Assembly: GCF_040833985.1 (NCBI RefSeq)
Contig: NZ_CP162139.1
Coordinates: 3,003,501-3,067,500 of the forward strand
From: Leptospira sp. WS4.C2
GTDB lineage: Bacteria > Spirochaetota > Leptospiria > Leptospirales > Leptospiraceae
Reading direction: 5' to 3'
DNA: 64,000 bases
The position numbers and the translations under genes are program-made. The notes under the pieces are model-generated. The model saw only the letters and a list, made by a program, of their open reading frames with translations. It was not told the origin of the DNA and did no database searches. The stretch's first letter is position 1. The number at the start of each line of letters is the position of its first letter. Positions 16,598-25,701 of this stretch are shown one piece after another.

Positions 16598-17953
16598 GTG
16601 ACCATTACACCTCATGCGAAAGCAACTAAAATCGAATTATTCAGCCTGGCAACACCCCAGATGCGCACCTTTCACCTAACATGGATTGCATTTTTTCTAT
16701 GTTTTTTTGGATGGTTTGGTATCGCTCCCCTTATGGTTTATGTTAGAGAAGAACTTTCTTTAACAAAAGCTCAAATTGGAAACATCATCATTGCCTCTGT
16801 CGCCATAACCATCTTTATGCGACTATTTATCGGTTGGTTGTGCGACAAAATTGGACCACGGATTGCCTATACTTTCCTTTTAACTTTAGGATCAATCCCT
16901 GTTATGTGTATTGGTCTTGCAGATAGTTATCTTTCCTTTCTATTATTACGATTGGCCATTGGTGCCATCGGTGCTTCTTTTGTGATCACTCAATATCATA
17001 CTTCTGTTATGTTTGCACCAAACATCATTGGTACTGCTAATGCAACCACTGCGGGATGGGGTAACTTAGGTGGTGGTGTGACTCAAATGTTGATGCCTAT
17101 TCTATTCGGATTTTTTGTAGCTTTCGGATTTACTACGGGAGTTTCTTGGAGACTTGCCATGGTGGTTCCTGGGGCTGCCTTGTTTATCATGGGAATCATT
17201 TATTACTTCGGAACTCAAGACACTCCTGGTGGAAATTTTAAAGACATTAAAGAAACTTATCCTACCTTCCAAGGGGGAAAGAAAAATTCACTGAGTAACT
17301 TCTTACTCGTGATCAAAGATCCAAGAGTATGGTTACTTTTTCTTGCCTACGGTGCTTGTTTTGGAATTGAACTTACCATCAATAACATTGCCGCCTTGTA
17401 TTATGTTGACCAGTTCAAACTTTCTCCTGCCACTGCAGGACTCATTGCTGGACTTTTTGGACTCATGAACTTATTTGCAAGAACACTCGGTGGTGCTTTT
17501 GGTGATAAGTTCGGAATCAAATGGGGTCTTCGCGGAAGAGTTGTTTGGTTGGCAGCAGTGCTTGCAGGGGAAGGACTTTGTTTGATTTTATTTTCACAAA
17601 TGAGTTCTCTCATCCTCGCTATTTCCTCTATGATCGTCTTTAGTTTGTTTGTGCAAATGTCAGAAGGAGCCACTTTCTCTGTTGTTCCTTTCATTAACAA
17701 AAAAGCAATTGGTGCAGTATCTGGAATTGTCGGAGCTGGCGGAAATGCGGGAGCAGTGTCTGCGGGATTTTTATTCCGAGGGGACTTAACTTACCAAAAC
17801 GCACTTCTTATCATTGGGATCACAGTGACCGTTGCGTCCTTCTTTACTCTTCTTGTAAGATTTTCAACGGAAGAAGAAAAGGAAGTGGGGGATGAAATGA
17901 ACCAAATTCTACCAGCTGGTGAGAAGAAGCCCACTTTAGTTTCTGCAACATAG
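16598..17953 (+). CDS. narK: nitrate/nitrite transporter, major facilitator family
   Basis: The 451-residue inner-membrane protein has twelve predicted helices. NarK/NasA-type signatures are visible: FFLCFFGWFGIAPLM early, and the nitrate signature GWGNLGGGVTQMLMP near residue 148 and GAGGNAGAVSAGFLF near 379. It should import nitrate for the fused reductase and could also move nitrite. The start is GTG at 16598 with AGGAG upstream. A sigma-54-type promoter just upstream gives it its own nitrogen-controlled transcript. Confidence 0.92.
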   Translation: MTITPHAKATKIELFSLATPQMRTFHLTWIAFFLCFFGWFGIAPLMVYVREELSLTKAQIGNIIIASVAITIFMRLFIGWLCDKIGPRIAYTFLLTLGSIPVMCIGLADSYLSFLLLRLAIGAIGASFVITQYHTSVMFAPNIIGTANATTAGWGNLGGGVTQMLMPILFGFFVAFGFTTGVSWRLAMVVPGAALFIMGIIYYFGTQDTPGGNFKDIKETYPTFQGGKKNSLSNFLLVIKDPRVWLLFLAYGACFGIELTINNIAALYYVDQFKLSPATAGLIAGLFGLMNLFARTLGGAFGDKFGIKWGLRGRVVWLAAVLAGEGLCLILFSQMSSLILAISSMIVFSLFVQMSEGATFSVVPFINKKAIGAVSGIVGAGGNAGAVSAGFLFRGDLTYQNALLIIGITVTVASFFTLLVRFSTEEEKEVGDEMNQILPAGEKKPTLVSAT

Positions 17954-18051
17954 AACGTCGAAAGAGTCGATTTTTTTTTAGAAAAATTGATTCATTTTAA
18001 ACTTGTCTAAAGAAAAACTTTCTTCTAAAATTTCAGTTTTAGGAGAGAGTT

Positions 18052-20208
18052 ATGGACCAAATTCATTACCGGTCTTGCAGTTTGTGCGAGGCAATGTGTG
18101 GACTACAAATCGAATTGAAAGATGGCTCCATCCAAGGATTTAAAGGAGACCCAGAAGACAAATTTAGCCGAGGCCATATTTGTCCCAAAGGACCCGAACT
18201 AAAAAGCCTTTACGAAGACCCCGATCGTATCAAATTCCCGCAGAAAAAAACAAAGAATGGATGGGAAACTGTTTCTTGGGTGGATGCCCTCACCGACATC
18301 GCTACCCAACTTGTAAAAATTCAAACCACTTATGGAAACGATTCGGTTGCCATCTACAATGGAAACCCGACGGTTCACAACTACGGATCTATGTTACTCG
18401 GTCAAAGATTTGCCAGTAGACTCAAAACCAAAAATAACTTCTCCGCCACGTCAGTAGACCAGTTGCCCCACCAATTACTTTCTTACTTAATGTTTGGCCA
18501 CCAACTCCTAGTCCCCATCCCAGATATTGATCATACCGATTTTTTTCTAATTTTAGGTGGGAACCCATTTGCATCTAATGGAAGTTTAATGAGTGTCCCC
18601 GATGTCAAAAAACGATTAAAAGCCATTCAAGATCGCGGTGGAAAGTATGTGGTGGTGGATCCACGTAAATCAGAAACCGCAGACCATGCAAACGAACACA
18701 TATTTATTAAACCAGGAACCGATGCCTATTTCCTTCTTTCAATTCTCCATGTTCTTTTTGAAAAAGATCTGACCAAACCAAATGAACTGATTCGAAAGGA
18801 TGACCTGTTATCCTTCCAAACGATCACTAAAGAATACAGCCCTGAAAGAGTCTCCCAAATCACAGGTGTTTCCAAAGAAACGATCGAAAGAATCGCATTC
18901 GAATTTGCGAATGCACCATCAGCGGTTTGTTACGGAAGGGTCGGTGTTTCCACACAAGAATTCGGAGCGGTTTGCCAGTGGCTCATCAACGTCATCAATA
19001 TTGTCACTGGAAATTTAGACAAAAGAGGTGGTGCCATGTTCACACTCCCTGCCGTTGACTTGGTGGGTGAAGGATCTGTGATGCGTTCCTCTCCGGGAAG
19101 TTTTAATTCCTACCAGTCAAGAGTTCGTAAACTTCCTGAATTCAGTGACGAACTTCCTGTGGCGGCACTCGCTGAAGAAATTCTTACCGAAGGGGAAGGA
19201 AAAATTCGTGCCTTATTCACTTCGGCAGGGAACCCTGTTTTATCAACACCTAACGGAACTAAGCTTGATAAAGCATTATCTAGTTTGGATTTTATGGTAA
19301 GTGTTGACTTTTATTTGAACGAAACCACAAAACATGCGCACTATATTTTACCTCCGACTTCTGCTTTAGAACATGACCATTATGATTTGATTTTTAATGT
19401 TTTTGCAGTTAGAAATACGGCAAGATACAACCAACCACTCTTTACTCCAGAACCAGGGATGTTACACGACTGGGAAATATTTACTGACTTAACCAAACGT
19501 TTGGAACTAACAAGGGCTAATAAAGAACTCCCCAAAGAACTAGTCAAAACAAAACTAACACCTGCTAGTATCATTGACCATGCACTCAAATCAGGACCGT
19601 ATGGATCCAAAGGGCCTCATAATCGAGAGATGAGTTTGGAACTTTTAAAAAACAGTCCCCATGGTGTGGACTTAGGACCATTACAGCCCAGTTTTCCAGA
19701 ACGTTTGTATACCGAAGACAAAAGGATCCATCTTTTCCCAGAGATTTTAAAAGAAGATTTACCGCGTCTTAAAAGTAAGTTTTTGGAATGGGAAAAATTT
19801 ACCTCTGACAAATCGCAATTTTTACTCATAGGAAGAAGGCATTTACGAAGTAATAATTCCTGGATGCACAATCTCCCAAAACTCATGACAGGAAAACCAC
19901 GTTGTACAGTGATGATCCATCCCAGTGATGCCAACCATTTGGGAATTCTCAATGAGGAAGAAGTCATTGTAGAATCTTCCGTTGGTAAAATTCAAATCCC
20001 GGTTGAGATTACCGAAGAACTGATGCAAGGTGTTGTGAGCATTCCTCATGGATTTGGACACAATCGTGGTGGAACCAATCAAAAGGTAGCCACCGAATTT
20101 TCAGGAGTCAGTATCAACGATCTTACCGATGACCAGGCCATCGATGCATTTTCAGGAAATGCTGCCTTTAGTGGAATCAAAGTATCAATCAAAAAACAAC
20201 CGGCCTAA
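18052..20208 (+). CDS. molybdopterin oxidoreductase of unknown substrate
   Basis: The 718-residue protein belongs to the DMSO reductase superfamily: an N-terminal [4Fe-4S] site (Cys9, Cys12, Cys16, Cys44), the MGD-binding folds, and a C-terminal beta-barrel with HPSDANHLGI and SIPHGFGHNRGG. The Mo ligand position differs from the nearby nitrate reductase: where that protein has Cys145, this one reads SATSVDQLP (131-139), with no Cys or Sec. Asp136 or a Ser could be the ligand. No signal peptide or Tat motif is visible, so it is probably cytoplasmic. The substrate cannot be told; nitrate, formate and S- or N-oxides are all possible. A good site (AGGAGAG) precedes the ATG. Confidence 0.8.
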   Translation: MDQIHYRSCSLCEAMCGLQIELKDGSIQGFKGDPEDKFSRGHICPKGPELKSLYEDPDRIKFPQKKTKNGWETVSWVDALTDIATQLVKIQTTYGNDSVAIYNGNPTVHNYGSMLLGQRFASRLKTKNNFSATSVDQLPHQLLSYLMFGHQLLVPIPDIDHTDFFLILGGNPFASNGSLMSVPDVKKRLKAIQDRGGKYVVVDPRKSETADHANEHIFIKPGTDAYFLLSILHVLFEKDLTKPNELIRKDDLLSFQTITKEYSPERVSQITGVSKETIERIAFEFANAPSAVCYGRVGVSTQEFGAVCQWLINVINIVTGNLDKRGGAMFTLPAVDLVGEGSVMRSSPGSFNSYQSRVRKLPEFSDELPVAALAEEILTEGEGKIRALFTSAGNPVLSTPNGTKLDKALSSLDFMVSVDFYLNETTKHAHYILPPTSALEHDHYDLIFNVFAVRNTARYNQPLFTPEPGMLHDWEIFTDLTKRLELTRANKELPKELVKTKLTPASIIDHALKSGPYGSKGPHNREMSLELLKNSPHGVDLGPLQPSFPERLYTEDKRIHLFPEILKEDLPRLKSKFLEWEKFTSDKSQFLLIGRRHLRSNNSWMHNLPKLMTGKPRCTVMIHPSDANHLGILNEEEVIVESSVGKIQIPVEITEELMQGVVSIPHGFGHNRGGTNQKVATEFSGVSINDLTDDQAIDAFSGNAAFSGIKVSIKKQPA

Positions 20209-21281
20209 AGGGGAGCTTGGTTTTTCAAGTATTGGATGTAGGCTCTCCTTCCTCCAATGAGTGAATAAACCTGGTTTGTCATTTGTAAGTAAGCTAATGC
20301 TTTTTTAGATCGGGCCCCTGTTTCGCAAATACAAACAAGGGTTAGATCTCTATCGAAAAGAGGAAGATAACCTCTTTCCAATTCCGATAGAGGCAACAAA
20401 AAAGTATCGGAAATTGGATTCGAATCGGTTTCTTCATTTTCTCTGACATCGATAAGAAGAGTATTTCCTTTATTCTTATACGCAATGAATTCGCTTGGAT
20501 ATATTTCCTTCACATGTAAATCTGTGTGGGATTCTTTTTTTCCCTGCCCGCAAGTGGGACAATTCACATTCGCATCTATTTTAGATTGGTATAACATGGG
20601 CGGATTCCATTCCATAAAGTATACCGAAGATAGGTCTGTCGATTTTGGATCTAAGAGATACTGCATGGCCAAAGAAGATTGATAAGTTCCGGCAAGTGCG
20701 GTTTGTACTCCAAGAACACCACCCATACTACAATTCAAAGTATCCCCTTCTTTTAAATCTGGAAACAAACAACGGTAACATGGTCGTCCTTTCCCGGAAA
20801 AGATGGCAAACTGAGCACTCGTTCGAAATACAGAGGCCGTCACCAAAGGAATCAATTTTTGAATACAGAAATCATTGATGAGATACTTCGATGTAATGGT
20901 GTCCGTACAATCCAAAACAAGATCCCATCCATTGAAGAGATCAGGTTTTGTATCTTCCGAAAGCAGTTCTGAAAAACAATCTACTTGCAGCCAAGGACAA
21001 TGTTCCAACAAAACCCGAGAAACCACTTCTATTTTGGGTAAACCAAGATCACGAAATGTAAACAAAGTTTGGCGGTGGAGGTTTGAAATCTCCACAATAT
21101 CAAAATCAACCAAACCAATGCGACCAATTCCTCCGAGGGCGAGTTGCAAGGCGGCAGGACATCCGAGTCCCCCAAGGCCTATGACAAGGACCGAGGAGTC
21201 TCGCCATTTTTTTTGACCGATAGAGCCAATTTCAGGAACTTGGACTTGGCGTTGGAAGAATGATTCCTCTTCTGTACCCAT
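20205..21281 (-). CDS. moeB: MoeB-type adenylyltransferase fused to rhodanese
   Basis: The 358-residue protein activates the C-terminal glycine of MoaD by adenylation. Residues 1 to about 255 are the E1-like ThiF/MoeB fold with the nucleotide site VIGLGGLGCPAALQLALGGIG, the DFDIVEISNLHRQ motif and zinc Cys pairs (CYRC and CPTC). The rest is a rhodanese domain with active-site loop CETGARS, so it could also pass sulfur to MoaD. MoeB-rhodanese fusions are common outside enterobacteria. Its last four bases overlap the convergent oxidoreductase gene; it is divergent from moaA. Confidence 0.9.
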   Translation of the reverse strand: MGTEEESFFQRQVQVPEIGSIGQKKWRDSSVLVIGLGGLGCPAALQLALGGIGRIGLVDFDIVEISNLHRQTLFTFRDLGLPKIEVVSRVLLEHCPWLQVDCFSELLSEDTKPDLFNGWDLVLDCTDTITSKYLINDFCIQKLIPLVTASVFRTSAQFAIFSGKGRPCYRCLFPDLKEGDTLNCSMGGVLGVQTALAGTYQSSLAMQYLLDPKSTDLSSVYFMEWNPPMLYQSKIDANVNCPTCGQGKKESHTDLHVKEIYPSEFIAYKNKGNTLLIDVRENEETDSNPISDTFLLPLSELERGYLPLFDRDLTLVCICETGARSKKALAYLQMTNQVYSLIGGRRAYIQYLKNQAPL

Positions 21282-21412
21282 AAATGAAAGAAGAATTAAA
21301 GATTTAAGGCGATCAAGGAGAAATTAAACACTCATTAAAATAGTTCAATAACCGAATCCGACTTCCTATTTTTGTTTTCAAGTAAGAAATCTAGATTAAA
21401 CTCGACCTTAAG

Positions 21413-22354
21413 GTGAATGCGCATACTAGAAAATTTGAAGTGCTTCGAGTAAGTATTCTATCTCATTGTAGTTTTGCTTGCGTTTATTGTGCTCCCAAAA
21501 ACAAACCTGACCTTCCTAACTTCTATCCAAAAATTCATTACTTAAGTCCTGAACTTTTAGAATCCAAAATCAAAGCCCTCACATCTCATATCCAATTAAA
21601 AGAAGTCCACCTAACAGGAGGAGAACCTACACTTCATAAAGACTTAGTAGTTTTAATTCAGAAATTGAGAGAGATAAATATAAATGATATTGCCATTACC
21701 TCCAACGGATTTTTTGAAGATGGACTGATCCCAAAAATGAAACAGGCAGGGCTCACGAGGATGAATTTTTCTCTAGACAGTTTTTCGCAAAGAGGATTTG
21801 AAAAACTCAGTGATCGCAAACTTCCCGTCGAACGTTTGTTGAAACGAATTTTAGAAGCAAAAAGATTAGGATTGGAAGTAAAAGTCAATTGTACTGTCTT
21901 AAAAGGTTACAATGAATCGGAAATTCTCGATCTTTTACAATGGTCGGGAGAAAATACAATACCGATTCGATTTTTGGAATTCATGAAAATGGGTCCTCTG
22001 CAAGAGGAACATTCCGAATGTTTTTTTTCGGCAGAAGAAATTCGTAACATCATTCAAAGCCGTTACAACATTCAACCTTACCCGACAGCTCCGGATTCCA
22101 CTGCCACCTATCACATCACAGACGAAGGTTTTATATTTGGAATCATTGCCAATCATACAGAACCATTTTGTGAAGGTTGTAATCGCCTACGTATGGACTC
22201 TCTTGGTAGAATTTATGGATGTTTAAGTGACCAGACATCCTTTGATCTTCCTTCGGATCCTTCTGAAGTACCATTTGTTTTGCAGAAGGCGATGGATACA
22301 AAAAAAATGCATTTTACTGGTTCAGAGCTTTCTATGAAATTTATTGGAGGATAA
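21413..22354 (+). CDS. moaA: GTP 3',8-cyclase
   Basis: The 313-residue radical-SAM enzyme turns GTP into 3',8-cyclo-GTP, the first step to molybdopterin. The SAM cluster motif is CSFACVYC near residues 19-26. The C-terminal cluster Cys residues are in CEGCNRLRMDSLGRIYGC, and the chain ends in the GG tail that the family needs. The start is a GTG at 21413 preceded by AAGG. It heads moaA-moaD-moaE-mobA, with each junction overlapping or abutting. Confidence 0.93.
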   Translation: MNAHTRKFEVLRVSILSHCSFACVYCAPKNKPDLPNFYPKIHYLSPELLESKIKALTSHIQLKEVHLTGGEPTLHKDLVVLIQKLREININDIAITSNGFFEDGLIPKMKQAGLTRMNFSLDSFSQRGFEKLSDRKLPVERLLKRILEAKRLGLEVKVNCTVLKGYNESEILDLLQWSGENTIPIRFLEFMKMGPLQEEHSECFFSAEEIRNIIQSRYNIQPYPTAPDSTATYHITDEGFIFGIIANHTEPFCEGCNRLRMDSLGRIYGCLSDQTSFDLPSDPSEVPFVLQKAMDTKKMHFTGSELSMKFIGG

Positions 22355-22597
22355 ATGAAAATCCAATTGTTATCGTTTGCTGCCCTAAAGGATTTTTTTC
22401 CGTCCAAACAGGAGCTGATTTTAGATGGAATCAAAACTGTTTCCGATTTAAAAATGTATCTTCACCTACGCAATCCAGATGCTACGAACTTAATCAAAAT
22501 CAGTCGCATTTCAATCAACCAAACCATTGCCAAAGACTCTGATCCTATCGTCGACGGGGCCGTTGTTGCAATCCTTCCTCCATCAAGCGGTGGTTAA
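22355..22597 (+). CDS. moaD: molybdopterin synthase sulfur carrier subunit
   Basis: The 80-residue ubiquitin-like protein ends in the essential Gly-Gly (PPSSGG), which MoeB adenylates and which is then thiocarboxylated. It carries the sulfur used by MoaE. The ATG follows the moaA stop directly and moaE begins right after its stop, so the synthesis of the two synthase subunits is probably coupled. Confidence 0.92.
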   Translation: MKIQLLSFAALKDFFPSKQELILDGIKTVSDLKMYLHLRNPDATNLIKISRISINQTIAKDSDPIVDGAVVAILPPSSGG

Positions 22598-23041
22598 ATG
22601 GAACCCAATACACAATACAAACATATTACAGAAACCAAATTAGAGCTTCCCTCACAATTTCCACCACTTCCTAGTATGGGTGGGTATGTACTCTTTGCAG
22701 GTATCGTACGCGACATCAATGACGGAAGACAAGTCACTCATTTAGAATATGAAGCTTATTCCGAAATGGCCAACCAAATGATTGCAGCCATCATCACCGA
22801 TGCATTCAAAAAATGGGACTTACAATTCGCCGATTGTATCCATCGACTTGGCAAACTTCTCTTAGGGGAAGTGGCAGTGATCGTTAATACTGGTGCCGTC
22901 CACAGAGACGAGGCGTACAAAGCAAATCGGTATATCATTGATCGAGTCAAACACGAAGTTCCTATTTGGAAAAAGGAATACTATGTGGATGGAAGTTCAG
23001 AATGGTCACAAGGCTGTGTGGATGACACCCACAACCACTGA
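22598..23041 (+). CDS. moaE: molybdopterin synthase catalytic subunit
   Basis: The 147-residue protein converts precursor Z to molybdopterin with MoaD as sulfur donor. Family motifs include GGYVLFAGIVRD, VTHLEYEAY, IHRLGKLLLGEVAVIV and the active-site region VPIWKKEYYVDGSSEW near the end. The ATG abuts the moaD stop. The last 20 bp overlap mobA in another frame. Confidence 0.92.
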   Translation: MEPNTQYKHITETKLELPSQFPPLPSMGGYVLFAGIVRDINDGRQVTHLEYEAYSEMANQMIAAIITDAFKKWDLQFADCIHRLGKLLLGEVAVIVNTGAVHRDEAYKANRYIIDRVKHEVPIWKKEYYVDGSSEWSQGCVDDTHNH

Positions 23042-23642
23042 TCCTACCTTTGTTCTTCTCGCTGGAGGAAAAAGTGTACGAATGGGAGAAGACAAAGGAT
23101 TTGTCCCGATCGGCAATAACTCTCATTTCCTAGGTCAGATTTTAGAAAAACTAAATCATTTAAGTAATTCTATTTTTGTTTCGCTTCGAAACGAACAAGC
23201 AGAACCTTACTCAATATTCATACAAAAAACTGCACTCATTAGCGATCAGGACCTTCCCATTGCAGGTCCCCTAAAAGGAATTCTCTCTTCTTATATCTAT
23301 CTAAAAGAACACAATCTGTTGAATGATTTTATCTATGTATTGCCAATTGATATACCTTATATCGAAGAAAGAACCATCCAAAGATTGTTAGATACTTTCC
23401 AAGAGAAACTAGAACCGGTATCCGGAATCTTTTATGAGTCAAAGACCGGCTTAGAACCATTATGCGGAATTTATACAAGACAGACTTTATCTCAGTGGTT
23501 GGCATCTTTATCCATTCCAGGAAAACATGAATTTTCCCTCCAGAAACGAATTAAAATACTAGAACCAAAACCTCTTTTCATAAAACTTCCCGACGAGGAA
23601 GAATTTTATTTTAGAAATATAAACTCAAAAAATGAATTATAA
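23022..23642 (+). CDS. mobA: molybdenum cofactor guanylyltransferase
   Basis: This protein of about 206 residues adds GMP to the molybdenum cofactor, giving the MGD form that both molybdopterin oxidoreductases in the window need. The nucleotide-binding motif is LAGGKSVRMGEDKG. DIPYIEE and the LEPLCGIYTR region fit the family. I chose the ATG at 23022, inside the end of moaE, because a start at 22893 would add 43 residues translated out of frame from moaE. The family usually has about 200 residues. Confidence 0.9.
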   Translation: MTPTTTDPTFVLLAGGKSVRMGEDKGFVPIGNNSHFLGQILEKLNHLSNSIFVSLRNEQAEPYSIFIQKTALISDQDLPIAGPLKGILSSYIYLKEHNLLNDFIYVLPIDIPYIEERTIQRLLDTFQEKLEPVSGIFYESKTGLEPLCGIYTRQTLSQWLASLSIPGKHEFSLQKRIKILEPKPLFIKLPDEEEFYFRNINSKNEL

Positions 23643-23654
23643 AGGAATCAATCA

Positions 23655-24245
23655 ATGAGTTTTTTCAAAACGAAAAAGAACTGGATCTTTGATATGGATG
23701 GAACCTTAACGATTGCCAATCATGACTTTGATGCAATTAAAAGAGAATTAGAACTTCCTTTAGATACAGATATACTTACTTCCCTATCCAAACTCTCGAA
23801 AGAAGAGGCGGAAAAGAAACACATCCAACTTGGTGTAATCGAACATAAAATTGCAAAGTTATCAATCCCATCGCCGGGAAGTACTGAATTGTTACGAGAG
23901 ATCAAAACCCAAACGAACAACTTAGGAATCCTAACAAGAAATAGTTTTTCCAACTCCATTGAGACTTTGAAAGCAGCGGGTTTAATCGATTATTTTCAGT
24001 CTAATTTTATTTTTTGTAGGGAACGGGCCTTACCTAAACCAAATCCCGAAGGGATCTTTCGGTTGATGGATCTCTGGAAAGCAAATCCAAAAGAGACTGT
24101 AATGATTGGTGATTATGTTTTTGATTTAGATGCGGGAACTGCTGCCGGTGTGGACACCATTTACATTGACCCGGCAGGACATTTCCCATTCAGAGATTCT
24201 GCAACGCATTGCATCAAAGAGTTAGGCGAAATCCTAAACCTATAA
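23655..24245 (+). CDS. HAD-superfamily phosphatase
   Basis: The 196-residue protein has the haloacid dehalogenase motifs in order: DMDGTLT near residue 14 (nucleophile and acid Asp), LTRNS near 96 (motif II), KPNPEGI near 127 (motif III Lys) and IGDYVFDLDAG near 150 (motif IV). The cap is small, as in phosphoglycolate phosphatase-like members. The substrate is unknown. It starts 12 bp after mobA and probably shares its transcript, though a role in cofactor synthesis is not established. Confidence 0.8.
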   Translation: MSFFKTKKNWIFDMDGTLTIANHDFDAIKRELELPLDTDILTSLSKLSKEEAEKKHIQLGVIEHKIAKLSIPSPGSTELLREIKTQTNNLGILTRNSFSNSIETLKAAGLIDYFQSNFIFCRERALPKPNPEGIFRLMDLWKANPKETVMIGDYVFDLDAGTAAGVDTIYIDPAGHFPFRDSATHCIKELGEILNL

Positions 24246-24363
24246 AGAAGACAGACTTTCAATCTGTTCCTATTAGAACTAAGTTTGTAGTGTTATTCAT
24301 GAATCATTCTAGCAGAATCATTGATTCCACGACACAGATAACAATTTTTTTATATTCTAATGT

Positions 24364-24381
24364 TCTCATTAACAAATGAGA
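24364..24381. promoter_or_regulatory. inverted repeat upstream of lipoprotein gene
   Basis: TCTCATT and AATGAGA form perfect 7-bp arms around AACA, 66 bp before the ATG at 24447. The half-sites are those of the palindromes at 1172 and 5254, but in inverted order. No other feature is evident in 24246-24446. Confidence 0.25.
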
Positions 24382-24446
24382 CACAAAAACAGGAATTATT
24401 TTAAAAATGTGAATGAATTTTTTCCTCTAATTGTTAATAGGATTGA

Positions 24447-25646
24447 ATGCGTTTTTTTTATTTATTTTTGATTTCGATTTTCTTACTCTTTCAAATCTCG
24501 TGTAACGGTCAGTCTACCGAAAACCATATGCCCGCACTTGCTCTTTTGAGTTTCCTCGGAGCTCCTGCCAACCCAACCCTTGAGGACAAATTCGAATCGC
24601 TACAATCTACTACTTATTACAGAAAAGATGGGAACTTCCAATTCCAAGACATTGTGCTGCAATATAAATTAAAAACTACGAAAGAAGATTCAGAAACGAT
24701 AGAAGCATATATGGGAAATCCAAATGAGATTTCTTACAATTCGAAAACAGGAATTGTTTCAGGCCAGATCACACAAATCGAGGACTCATTCAAAACCAAC
24801 TCCATCGTATTCTCTTATTCTGATTACACAAAAAGATTCAAATTCTTTCTCACTTTAAAAAAGGAAGGGAAAATCATATCCATTCGAGAAATTACATCTA
24901 CGCCACCAACTGCACCAGCCATCCCACCAAACGCCATCACTTTACCAAACATAAGTTACGAAACCGTACGTTCTATTTTTTATAGTGGTGGAATTCCAAC
25001 GGAATACCAAATCATCCGGGTCAAATTTCAAGTTGGTTCCGACCTATCCGCCTTCAAACGATTAGATGCATATCTTGGTAGGCCAAATATAATTAGTCTT
25101 GCTGCAGACAATTATAATGTGATAAATTATATTAAGGTGAGCTTTTATGATGAATATGTCGGGTACTTCTATTTTATGACCCCTGAGGTAAACGCATCAT
25201 ATAAAATTATCGTAGTGGGTTCTACCGATGACGCAAAAGGAAATCGAAGTATTGACACTGTTCCGCCACCACCGCCCGCATCGCCGTGCGTTGGTAGTGT
25301 GAACGCACCTACTACCATAGGAAACTGTGCGACACATTGTTTGGTTGTCGATTTAGTTGGTAATCAAATGGAATATATAGCAAAAACATCGGTTGGAACT
25401 ACCACTGAAGAATATTTATACTTAGATTCTACCAGCTCCACAGTAAGTGGTGGTAGCGGGCCTGCAAGTTTTGCCTATATCGAACATTTTTCACCCATCG
25501 GAATTGGTGCCTACCAAACAGACCCAAGAACGTTTGATGTTACAACTTATAACAATGCATGTGTTGTTTTGTCATCCTATCTTGTTCAAGAGGGACCAGG
25601 AGGATTTAGAGATACCTATTTGACCACTAAAGTAATAGTCCCTTAA
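24447..25646 (+). CDS. lipoprotein, unknown function
   Basis: The 399-residue protein starts with a lipoprotein signal (FLLFQISC, Cys19). The mature part appears to hold two similar blocks: TTYYRKDGNFQFQDIVLQYKL with EAYMGNPNEISYN (about 50-90), and YETVRSIFYSGGIPTEY with DAYLGRPNIISL (about 170-215). This suggests an internal duplication of a beta-rich domain. A Pro-rich linker (PPPPPAS) leads to a C-terminal part with several Cys. I do not recognise the family. A strong terminator follows. Confidence 0.7.
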   Translation: MRFFYLFLISIFLLFQISCNGQSTENHMPALALLSFLGAPANPTLEDKFESLQSTTYYRKDGNFQFQDIVLQYKLKTTKEDSETIEAYMGNPNEISYNSKTGIVSGQITQIEDSFKTNSIVFSYSDYTKRFKFFLTLKKEGKIISIREITSTPPTAPAIPPNAITLPNISYETVRSIFYSGGIPTEYQIIRVKFQVGSDLSAFKRLDAYLGRPNIISLAADNYNVINYIKVSFYDEYVGYFYFMTPEVNASYKIIVVGSTDDAKGNRSIDTVPPPPPASPCVGSVNAPTTIGNCATHCLVVDLVGNQMEYIAKTSVGTTTEEYLYLDSTSSTVSGGSGPASFAYIEHFSPIGIGAYQTDPRTFDVTTYNNACVVLSSYLVQEGPGGFRDTYLTTKVIVP

Positions 25647-25672
25647 ATAAGGAAAATTTGATTCTAAGAAAA

Positions 25673-25701
25673 AATCCAATTCATTATATTTGAATTGGAT
25701 T
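25673..25701. terminator. bidirectional terminator
   Basis: Perfect 11-bp arms (AATCCAATTCA and TGAATTGGATT) around a 7-base loop, with A-rich sequence on the left and T-rich on the right. It ends both the lipoprotein gene and the convergent histidine kinase gene, whose last codons lie inside the hairpin. Confidence 0.75.
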
